DNA from: Pseudoalteromonas sp. CO133X
Lineage (GTDB): Bacteria; Pseudomonadota; Gammaproteobacteria; Enterobacterales; Alteromonadaceae
Assembly: GCA_004208945.1 (NCBI GenBank)
Contig: SGPE01000008.1
Location: 62,001 to 126,000, forward strand
DNA: 64,000 bases
Reading direction: 5' to 3'
The notes below the pieces were generated by a model that saw only the letters and a list, made by a program, of their open reading frames with translations, made no database searches and was not told the DNA's origin. Position 1 is the stretch's first letter; every line of letters starts with the position of its first letter. Position numbers and translations under genes: made by a program. Positions 57,290 through 64,000 of the stretch are shown here, one piece after another.

Positions 57290-57964
57290 TTATAATCCAA
57301 GAATAGCTTCAAGCTCTACTAACTGCTTGATTTGATAAGTTGGTTTAATATCTTCAGGTAATAGAACACCTGGGTGTTGCAACCAGCAAGTATCGATACC
57401 CACATTATAACCCCCTAAAATATCGCTGGCCGCTGTATCACCAACCATTAAGATTTGCTCTTTTGGCGGATTACCCATTAATTGAAACGTATGCTGAAAA
57501 ATTTCAGGAGCAGGCTTTGCTTTATCTACTAACTCTGAAATAACGAGCCAATCAAACATATTTTGTAAACCGGTATGCTCAAGGCGTTTTTGCTGTAATT
57601 TTGCAAAGCCATTAGTAATAATCCCCAGCTTTGCATGCGGCTTTAACTTTGCCAACAACTCAACAGCACCAGGCAGTGGTACACAAATTGATGCCATCGC
57701 ATCTAAAAAGCCATCGTTAAGAGTTTTCGCGGGAACATTGAGCTTGTTAGCCCACTGGGTAAAACGGGTTATTTGTAGCTCACTGGCAGTGATCTCATGC
57801 TTTTGATAGGCAACCCAAAGAGGTTTATTAGTGGCTTGGTAATGCTGATAGTCTGCATCAGTAAATTCTACACCATAATTGGCGAACATTACCTTTAACC
57901 CTTCAAATGCATTAAAACTGAATAGGGTTTCATCGGCATCGAATAAAACGTGGCTATACTTCAT
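57290..57964 (-). CDS. yjjG: HAD family pyrimidine 5'-nucleotidase YjjG
   Basis: YjjG is a HAD IA phosphatase that hydrolyses dUMP, dTMP and non-canonical pyrimidine nucleotides. The 224-residue protein has HAD motif I FDADETLFSF (nucleophile Asp9), motif II IITNGFAKLQQKRL, motif III Lys in ELVDKAKPAPEIF, and motif IV MVGDTAASDILGG. Similarity to E. coli YjjG runs the full length (NKPLWVAYQ, MASICVPLPGAVELL). It is 11 bases after yjjX, probably one transcript of housecleaning enzymes. Confidence 0.94.
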   Translation of the reverse strand: MKYSHVLFDADETLFSFNAFEGLKVMFANYGVEFTDADYQHYQATNKPLWVAYQKHEITASELQITRFTQWANKLNVPAKTLNDGFLDAMASICVPLPGAVELLAKLKPHAKLGIITNGFAKLQQKRLEHTGLQNMFDWLVISELVDKAKPAPEIFQHTFQLMGNPPKEQILMVGDTAASDILGGYNVGIDTCWLQHPGVLLPEDIKPTYQIKQLVELEAILGL

Positions 57965-57975
57965 GGTTATCCTAA

Positions 57976-58515
57976 CTACAGATTAAATAAGCTCGAGTGT
58001 AAAAATGGCGCCATTGCTAGTGTAAGCGCTTGTGTATAGGTGCTTTCGCGGGTAGCAAGGTGATTGGTTAATAAGCCAATCGCGCCCCCTTGTTGTTTGA
58101 TATTAACGGTATTGAACGCATCATCCATGACGTCACCCAGTTCTTTACCGGCCAGTAAGGCATCGTAAAAAGATTGCGGTAAGGGGAGGTTACTACTGCG
58201 ACCAACACTAAATTGTTGTTTATTTGCAATAACCACAAATGCAAAGGTTGCTGCACCATAACTAAACTGTTCTGCGCCACCTTCCATCGCTGCATAAAAG
58301 TCAGCGTCAAAGTGAGTTTGGCAGTACTTTACACGGTTTTCAGCACCTATGCGGGTCTCATCTTCACCCAATGGCTGATCAGGCACATCGGAAGGGGCGT
58401 GTTCACCTTTGCATTCAATGATATGGTCTGGGAAATAAAGACTAAAGACATGTTTAGCTGCGTTAATTTTAACAGGGTTCTTTGAACCGACAATAACACG
58501 TAATGTTTCTTTCAA
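57976..58515 (-). CDS. yjjX: Inosine/xanthosine triphosphatase YjjX
   Basis: YjjX removes ITP and XTP from nucleotide pools. The 179-residue product has VIVGSKNPVKINAAKHVF, DQPLGEDETRIGAENR, AMEGGAEQ, RSSNLPLPQSF and GAIGLLTNHLATRESTYTQALTLAMAPF. No in-frame ATG precedes the conserved region; TTG 58515 has GGAG about eight bases upstream and gives family length (E. coli about 170). A longer frame from TTG 58581 would overlap prkB. Coupled with yjjG. Confidence 0.9.
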   Translation of the reverse strand: MKETLRVIVGSKNPVKINAAKHVFSLYFPDHIIECKGEHAPSDVPDQPLGEDETRIGAENRVKYCQTHFDADFYAAMEGGAEQFSYGAATFAFVVIANKQQFSVGRSSNLPLPQSFYDALLAGKELGDVMDDAFNTVNIKQQGGAIGLLTNHLATRESTYTQALTLAMAPFLHSSLFNL

Positions 58516-58564
58516 GCTGACGACTCCATCATTCCTAGTTAAGTCAGCAGTGTACCCGAGTGAT

Positions 58565-59464
58565 TTAAATCGGCAAGTCAACTGGGGCTAAATTTTCCAG
58601 CGCACGTTTTTTCAAAATGATGTCTTTGATTAGCGGTGTTAAAACAAGTTCCATCGCCAAACCCATTTTCCCACCTGGTACAACGAGGGTGTTTATACGT
58701 GACATAAAACTACCTTCAATCATGCGTAGATAATATGGAAAATCTACATCTTCAATGCCACGAAAACGGATAACAACAAAGCTTTCGTCTAGTGACGGAA
58801 TATCTTTAGCGCTAAATGGGTTTGAAGTATCAACCGTTGGCACGCGCTGGAAGTTAATATGAGTACGTGAGAATTGTGGTGTAATGTGGTTGATGTAGTC
58901 GTCCATACTGCGCACAATTGAGCCCATGACAGCCTCGCGAGAGTGGCCTCGTTCTGAGGTATCACGGATTAGTTTTTGGATCCATTCAAGGTTGATGATA
59001 GGCACCATGCCAATAAGCAAATCAACATGCTTGGCTACATCATGGTCTTGGTCAACTGCACCACCATGTAAGCCTTCATAAAAGAGGATATCGGTATTGG
59101 CTTCTAGGTCTTGCCAAGGAGTAAAGGTTCCAGGCAACTGGTTGTAAGGAACGGCTTCATCAAAAGTGTGCAAGTAGCGTCTAATTTTTCCTTGGCCAGT
59201 TTCACCATATTGGTAGAATAGTTCTTCGAGCGCACCAAAGTCGTTAGCTTCACGACCAAAATAGCTTATGTGCTTGCCCTCTTGCTGTGCTTCACGAACT
59301 TTTTTATCCATTTCAGGACGCGTATAACGATGAAAGCTATCACCTTCGATAAAGGCCGCATCAATATTTAAGCTTCTAAAGATATGCTTAATGGCATTCG
59401 TGGTGGTGGTTGTGCCTGCACCAGATGAGCCGGTAATTGCGATAATTGGGTGTTTAGCTGACAT
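58565..59464 (-). CDS. prkB: Phosphoribulokinase-like protein PrkB
   Basis: A 299-residue P-loop kinase of the phosphoribulokinase/uridine kinase family, near-identical in motif content to E. coli PrkB. The phosphate loop is GSSGAGTTTT, with Thr where the classical Lys stands, as in the E. coli protein. Others: EGDSFHRYTRPEMD, ISYFGREANDFG, FYEGLHGG, KLIRDTSERGHSREAVMGSIVRSMDDYI, RVPTVDTSNPF. No RuBisCO or Calvin-cycle gene is nearby, so the true substrate is unclear. Confidence 0.92.
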   Translation of the reverse strand: MSAKHPIIAITGSSGAGTTTTTNAIKHIFRSLNIDAAFIEGDSFHRYTRPEMDKKVREAQQEGKHISYFGREANDFGALEELFYQYGETGQGKIRRYLHTFDEAVPYNQLPGTFTPWQDLEANTDILFYEGLHGGAVDQDHDVAKHVDLLIGMVPIINLEWIQKLIRDTSERGHSREAVMGSIVRSMDDYINHITPQFSRTHINFQRVPTVDTSNPFSAKDIPSLDESFVVIRFRGIEDVDFPYYLRMIEGSFMSRINTLVVPGGKMGLAMELVLTPLIKDIILKKRALENLAPVDLPI

Positions 59465-59630
59465 AATTGTTCTCGTTATTAGTGAAGTCGTGTTATTTGC
59501 TCAAGCACTCAGTTAAAGTAACAAAAAACAAACACGCCTTAGTTATAAAGGTCGAGTATAGTAAGGTCAAGTGACTGGCCAATTAAATAACGCTATCATG
59601 AGCGAATAAAAATTAAAACGAGAGAGCAAC

Positions 59631-60500
59631 ATGAAATTAATTTCGCCTTTATTTTTTGTACTGACAAGTACATTTTTATCAAGTGCAGTGGATGCTGCGA
59701 TGCCGAAAAGCGAAATATTATTAGCTGATCTGGATACACCTTATGGCATGAAGGTGTCTCGTATTACCGATGATACAAGCTATAACAATCAACCGTTCTT
59801 GATTGACCAAGGTGTTTATTATACCCATGAAGTAATTGCTGAGCAGGGGCAATCACAAACTGACTTGTACTATTTTGATTTTGCCAGTCAAAGTGCCTTT
59901 AACCTAACCAATTCTCCTGTTAGTGAATATTCACCTACTTTAATGCCTGACAAACAGGCTTTATCAGCCATCGTGGTGGAAAAGGATGGTAAGCAAAAAT
60001 TGTGGCAATACCCTTTAAAATCAGACCAACAAGCGAGTCGTATTTTTGAATGGATTGAGCCTGTTGGCTACCATGCTTGGGGAGCCAACAATGATCTTGT
60101 TATGTTTATTTTGGGGGAACCACATACCTTACAATACACATCACTCGCTGCTGCTAAACCTCAAGTTATTGCCGGTGATATTGGTCGTACGCTTATTTTT
60201 GATAAACACACAAACAGCTTTTTGTTTAGTTACAAAAAAGATAACCAGCATTGGTTGGCGCGCTTTTCACCTAAAACGAATGAAGTTGCTGATTTATTCC
60301 GGTTACCTGAAGCAGTACAAGATTTTACATTAGTGAATCAGCACACCGTGGCGTATGCAGTTCAAAGCCGTATTTATAAACGTGATTTGACTGATGCAGG
60401 GGTGGTATCGCAGTGGCTTGATTTAGGTCGTTATTGTGAAACCTCAATTACACGCTTAAGTTATCATAATCGTAAGCTTGCATTTGTGTGTAATAAATAA
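59631..60500 (+). CDS. Periplasmic TolB-like beta-propeller protein, uncharacterised
   Basis: A 289-residue exported protein with an Ala-ended signal peptide (about 22 residues). The repeating pattern of short beta strands (LYYFDFASQSAFNLTN, SEYSPTLMPDKQALSAIV, KQKLWQYPLKSDQ) resembles WD40-like/TolB propeller blades. I do not recognise a named family. GAGAGAG lies upstream of the ATG. Divergent from prkB. A role in ligand or protein binding is only a guess. Confidence 0.75.
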   Translation: MKLISPLFFVLTSTFLSSAVDAAMPKSEILLADLDTPYGMKVSRITDDTSYNNQPFLIDQGVYYTHEVIAEQGQSQTDLYYFDFASQSAFNLTNSPVSEYSPTLMPDKQALSAIVVEKDGKQKLWQYPLKSDQQASRIFEWIEPVGYHAWGANNDLVMFILGEPHTLQYTSLAAAKPQVIAGDIGRTLIFDKHTNSFLFSYKKDNQHWLARFSPKTNEVADLFRLPEAVQDFTLVNQHTVAYAVQSRIYKRDLTDAGVVSQWLDLGRYCETSITRLSYHNRKLAFVCNK

Positions 60501-60564
60501 GTAACGATTTTCAACAGATTACTGTACTGTATTTATTATTGATCATTTTTAACAAGGCGCGCAC

Positions 60565-60927
60565 TTGTCTTTATCTGCAGCACAACTTAGTGAACAGCTT
60601 ATAAAATTAGGCTGTCGTAGTAACTTTAAAATAAAAAATATTAACGAGTTCATGCTTGCTCACTCCAAAGAGGCGTTTTATGTGCATGAGCAAAGTGGCC
60701 AGGCTAAATTAATTATAAGGCCTGCTTTTGAAGTGTTTAGCGCTGATTTTGAAGCTTTGGAGGGTATCTCTAGAGTTAAAGATTACTTTCATAGTAGTGA
60801 AATGACACGTTTCCCTACGCGGATTTATAAAAGTGCTCAGCCCATTCATTATGGCGTTGCTTTTAAAGTAACAAACACTCAAGCCGTTGAGCTATTTATT
60901 AAGCGGTTAAGTGCTATTTTAGCATAA
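60565..60927 (+). CDS. Uncharacterised small protein, TTG start
   Basis: A 120-residue soluble, alpha/beta protein without signal or membrane segment. It begins at TTG 60565 with AAGG about nine bases upstream; the first in-frame ATG is 29 codons later, inside an otherwise coding-like stretch. The segments QAKLIIRPAFEVF and MTRFPTRIYKSAQPIHYGVAFKV suggest a conserved fold, but I do not recognise the family. It follows the beta-propeller gene by 64 bases and ends at a strong palindrome. Confidence 0.7.
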   Translation: MSLSAAQLSEQLIKLGCRSNFKIKNINEFMLAHSKEAFYVHEQSGQAKLIIRPAFEVFSADFEALEGISRVKDYFHSSEMTRFPTRIYKSAQPIHYGVAFKVTNTQAVELFIKRLSAILA

Positions 60928-60930
60928 TGA

Positions 60931-60957
60931 AAAGGGCCACATATGTGGCCCTTATTT
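60931..60957. terminator. 22-bp perfect palindrome, bidirectional terminator
   Basis: AAGGGCCACATATGTGGCCCTT (60932-60953), with flanking A and T-rich sequence, between the small + strand gene and the - strand aminopeptidase. Confidence 0.8.
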
Positions 60958-60971
60958 AATGTGGTTGGTTG

Positions 60972-63542
60972 TTAGCGTTTAAGAAAACTATTCACTGAGC
61001 TTAGCTCACGTTTCTTAAGTGCGATACAATCATTCACTCCTTCCTCTAACTTGCTCAAAGTGCGAGCATAGCCAGGTTGTTCAGTAATTTTATCTGTAAA
61101 GAAGGTTTTTGTTTTTTCTAGGCTTTTCGCATCACAGTTTGCGGTTGTGAAGAACGGCAAGTTTGGAACAAAGAAAGGCGGTAAGTTCTTAGTGATAGCA
61201 TCGTAATTTTTGTAGATCCAATCAATGAACAATGCTTGGCGTTCTTTACCATAGCTTAGGCCACCTAATAGTGTTCGCATATCTGAGGCCGTTACTTCAT
61301 CTGTTAGGCTATAATCTAATACCGCTTTTTGTAGCTCAGGCTTTCCGAAATACCCCATCGCAGCTAGCATCTTAGTACGTACTTGCGGGTCTTTGGTTGT
61401 TTTAAAGGTTTGCTTGTACTTTTCAAGGAGCTTTGTATCGCCGTGATAGGCTGCCAAATTTAGGTAGGTTGAAGCTAAATATGGGTCAACATTTTCAGGG
61501 TTATTCAAATAAAGCGCTGCTTGTGCTTTTGCTGTATCAATCACTTTTTGATCTTCGCCATCAAAACCTAAACGGCTAATAACCTGTGCGCGTAACTGTG
61601 ATACAGCAGCATCTTCATTCACTTTTGCTGTTAGACCGTATTGCTTCGCCGCTGGTGCAATGCTGTTACGGATAAATTTAGGCCATAAATCACGGTTGCT
61701 GTCATCTTCAAATACACGTTTTTGCGACGCTAAATAACCAAGGGCTGTATTAGCAACAAGCGGGTGCGCATCGCTTACGAATGCTTCAAGAGTTTGCATT
61801 AGATTGGCAGCAGAAATAACGCCTGCATCTAATAGAGAGTCTACCGCCGAAAGAAGCGCTAAGCGCTCTCGCACGGTTAGCTTATCCGCTGCGTTGTCGA
61901 GTAGGGCACTAAACTGTGCGTCATCTAGTAGCCAGCGGTAATAACCCATGGCGCCTTGATCTGGATAAATCCACTCAGGTTCAAAATCGAGGGTTAGCTG
62001 TTGTGTCTCTTTGTTCAGTAATATATTGGCTGTTTCAACTTTATCGCCTGCACCATATTTAATTGCAACCGGAACATTCCACAGTTGTGCTGGCGCATCA
62101 ACACCGGCATTTACAAAGCGGCTTTGGCTAATATTAATTTTCTTACCGTCTTGGGTTACTTTGATAAGTGGGAAAGATGATTGTTCGATAAACGATTTTA
62201 GTACACTTGCAACGTCTTTATTCGAGGCTTCGCCTAATGCTTGCCAAAGGTCTGCTGCTTCTGCATTTTTATATGAGAACTTTTTCAAGTAAGCTTGAAT
62301 ACCTTGCTGGAATGCTTCTTCACCAATCCAGTTTTCCACCATTGAAAGCACCGCACTGCCTTTACTGTAAGCAAGGCCAAGGCCATCCATGATGTCAGCT
62401 TCGGTTTTTATTGGCTTACGAATAGGCTTAGTACTTAAGCGTGCATCGAGTGCCATTACATGGTTTTGTGGTAAGTCTAGGTGTGACTCAAACTCAGGGT
62501 TGATTTGTGCGGTGATTTTAGCAGCCATCCAGCTTGCAAACGCTTCGTTTAACCATAAGTCATTCCACCATTTCATGGTGACTAGGTTACCGTACCATTG
62601 GTGAGCTAATTCATGGGCAATGATTGAGACATTGCGCTCTTTTTTACTACGTGTTGCAGTGGCAAGGTCGACCAGAAGAATATCTTCACGGTAAGTAACA
62701 AGGCCTGCATTTTCCATCGCGCCAAATGGGAATTCTGGTACTGCAACTGAATCCAGTTTTTTATAAACGTATGGGATGCCAAAGTAATTTTCCAGTGCTT
62801 TTAATACGCGCGGCATATTTTCTTTTGCGTAATCAGCAAGGTGAATTTTACCTTGCGGTGTCAGTACACGACCAGGAATTGGCATGCCTTTAATTTCAAG
62901 CTCTTCAAATGGGCCTACAGCCATTGCTACTAAGTAAGAAGGAATAGGCGGCGTTTTATCAAAAAAGTGTGTTGTCATCTCGCCATCAACCTTGGTTTTT
63001 AATACTGGTGTGTTGGCATACACTTTTTGAGATGTTGGCGCTGTGATTGTTAGCTGGAATGGAATTTTATAGCTAGGCTCGTCAAATACAGGGAATGCAC
63101 GGCGGGCATCGCTCATTTCAAATTGAGTAAATAGGTAAGGCGTACCCTGATCAAGCGTTTTATATAAACCGACACTTTGACGGTTGTAAGGTGCTGTAAA
63201 ATCAATCTTTAAAGTGTATTTACCAGGCTGAATTTTTTCATCACAGGTGAATTTAACTTTACCTGTTTTTAGCATTTCAGCACTGAGGTCGCAGTTCTCT
63301 GCACCTAAAATCTTGGCCATACTCACAGCGTAATCAATACCGTTTAGTTCGATATAATTCGTTGCTTTAAGTACTTCAAGGGCAATGTCGGTATGACCAG
63401 AAAAATTGTCTTTTGCAGGATCAAGCGTAAGTTTTACTTGTTGTGAGCTAGGCTTGGCAAGCTTTTCGATAACATATTCATTGGCATGGGCTGAGCTAAC
63501 AGCAAGTGCAACACTCACTGTTAATAGACTTTTTAAGAACAT
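60972..63542 (-). CDS. Secreted M1 family aminopeptidase
   Basis: An exported zinc aminopeptidase of family M1. The 856-residue precursor has a signal peptide (ending SSAHA, about residue 20), an N-terminal beta domain, the exopeptidase motif GAMEN (274-278), zinc site HELAH (His310, His314) with Glu333 in LNEAFASW, and a C-terminal helical ERAP1-like domain (about 520-850). The periplasmic signal distinguishes it from cytoplasmic PepN. With the M14 carboxypeptidase it suggests a peptide-scavenging lifestyle. Confidence 0.92.
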   Translation of the reverse strand: MFLKSLLTVSVALAVSSAHANEYVIEKLAKPSSQQVKLTLDPAKDNFSGHTDIALEVLKATNYIELNGIDYAVSMAKILGAENCDLSAEMLKTGKVKFTCDEKIQPGKYTLKIDFTAPYNRQSVGLYKTLDQGTPYLFTQFEMSDARRAFPVFDEPSYKIPFQLTITAPTSQKVYANTPVLKTKVDGEMTTHFFDKTPPIPSYLVAMAVGPFEELEIKGMPIPGRVLTPQGKIHLADYAKENMPRVLKALENYFGIPYVYKKLDSVAVPEFPFGAMENAGLVTYREDILLVDLATATRSKKERNVSIIAHELAHQWYGNLVTMKWWNDLWLNEAFASWMAAKITAQINPEFESHLDLPQNHVMALDARLSTKPIRKPIKTEADIMDGLGLAYSKGSAVLSMVENWIGEEAFQQGIQAYLKKFSYKNAEAADLWQALGEASNKDVASVLKSFIEQSSFPLIKVTQDGKKINISQSRFVNAGVDAPAQLWNVPVAIKYGAGDKVETANILLNKETQQLTLDFEPEWIYPDQGAMGYYRWLLDDAQFSALLDNAADKLTVRERLALLSAVDSLLDAGVISAANLMQTLEAFVSDAHPLVANTALGYLASQKRVFEDDSNRDLWPKFIRNSIAPAAKQYGLTAKVNEDAAVSQLRAQVISRLGFDGEDQKVIDTAKAQAALYLNNPENVDPYLASTYLNLAAYHGDTKLLEKYKQTFKTTKDPQVRTKMLAAMGYFGKPELQKAVLDYSLTDEVTASDMRTLLGGLSYGKERQALFIDWIYKNYDAITKNLPPFFVPNLPFFTTANCDAKSLEKTKTFFTDKITEQPGYARTLSKLEEGVNDCIALKKRELSSVNSFLKR

Positions 63543-63654
63543 AAGTATCCCTGATTTTTTGTTGTTAGAAAGGCACCTGCTATGAGGGGCGAAATACCAT
63601 GCTATCAGGTTTTAATTTGAACAGTAATAAATAGTTAGTAACAAAGTTTGTCAG

Positions 63655-63999
63655 CTAATGATGGCGGTCGATGAAGCGTTGCCAATGTAGTTGCGGGTTG
63701 ATTTGTCGCACATTTTGTAGCACGGTGTTTAATAGTGGCATATCCGTAAAACGTTGCTCGTTGAAATCTTTAAAACCAAGTAAGTAGTTAAAGGCATCTT
63801 TGCTGTTTGCTTGCAGTGCATGAATACGAATTTGTTGTTCAAAGTTGAGCCGTAAGCTACTAATCGCCGTTTTCATTCCTTGTTGGTCAACACTGGGAAT
63901 AGCACATTTTTGTAAATAACCAGCACGTTCACCTTCACCGGAAAACCAAATGCGTACTTTTTCGCTATAGCGGCCTGACTTAGCCGGTAAATCAAACAT
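63655..63999 (-). CDS. Uncharacterised protein, cut by the window edge
   Basis: At least 114 codons on the - strand, running to the window edge; an ATG at 63997-63999 is in frame but may be internal. The residues (RIWFSGEGERAGYLQKCAI, DAFNYLLGFKDFNEQRFTDM, QINPQLHWQRFIDRHH) do not match a family I know. Upstream of the M1 gene, same strand, with a 112-bp gap. Confidence 0.6.
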   Translation of the reverse strand: MFDLPAKSGRYSEKVRIWFSGEGERAGYLQKCAIPSVDQQGMKTAISSLRLNFEQQIRIHALQANSKDAFNYLLGFKDFNEQRFTDMPLLNTVLQNVRQINPQLHWQRFIDRHH

Positions 64000-64000
64000 T

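Noticed and set aside
58565..59464. Loss of the Walker A lysine in PrkB as a sign of an inactive gene
   Set aside because: E. coli PrkB has the same GAGTTTT loop, so this is a family feature rather than decay.

Overview
The window is a gammaproteobacterial chromosome segment, most like Alteromonadales and probably Pseudoalteromonas. The reasons are the gene order murA-degS-degQ-zapG-zapE-rplM-rpsI-petABC-sspAB-dolP-diaA-yraN-lpoA-rsmI-rnpB, a complete division and cell wall (dcw) cluster from mraZ to lpxC, moderate-to-low GC with A/T-rich spacers, and a TonB-dependent receptor with an N-acetylgalactosamine (GalNAc) locus of the marine type. The genus is inferred from family resemblance and gene order, not from a database search.

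Layout. 1-15.6 kb is a housekeeping block: the 3' part of murA, two HtrA proteases (degS, degQ), division factors zapG and zapE, ribosomal proteins L13/S9, the cytochrome bc1 complex, stringent starvation proteins SspA/SspB, the dolP-diaA-yraN-lpoA envelope/replication cluster, rsmI, and RNase P RNA. The 3' end of rnpB is partly duplicated, followed by stacked terminators. 15.9-39.0 kb is accessory: a YdcH-like protein, a large secreted M14 peptidase, the GalNAc locus (19.1-33.2 kb), then an MscS channel, a YihY/BrkB membrane protein, pirin, a YqjG-type glutathionyl reductase, an AAA_28 ATPase and the yqjD-yqjE-yqjK-like trio. 39.4-57.2 kb is the dcw cluster, nearly all with overlapping stop/start codons, driven by a promoter followed by four 10-bp-phased MraZ boxes; lpxC also has its own promoter. 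57.3-64 kb holds yjjG, yjjX, an orphan phosphoribulokinase-like gene, two uncharacterised small genes, an M1 aminopeptidase and a cut-off unknown gene.

The GalNAc locus reads as one system. A TonB-dependent receptor takes GalNAc-containing glycans across the outer membrane. A Tat-exported GH109 alpha-N-acetylgalactosaminidase with a lipobox releases GalNAc, and an MFS permease (AgaP) imports it. AgaK phosphorylates it, AgaA deacetylates it and AgaS deaminates/isomerises it to tagatose-6-phosphate, with a KbaZ/GatZ-family AgaZ acting further down. AgaR (DeoR family) is the likely repressor, and repeated CTTTC/CGTAAC-type motifs lie in the intergenic regions. Two components are unusual. One is a GMC flavoprotein carrying a CX5CX3C motif paired with a Tat-signal gluconate-dehydrogenase-subunit-3 partner. 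The other is a 51-codon orphan TatA/TatE gene at the end of the locus. Together they suggest a periplasmic sugar-oxidising branch with its own Tat component, the best candidate here for something under-described.
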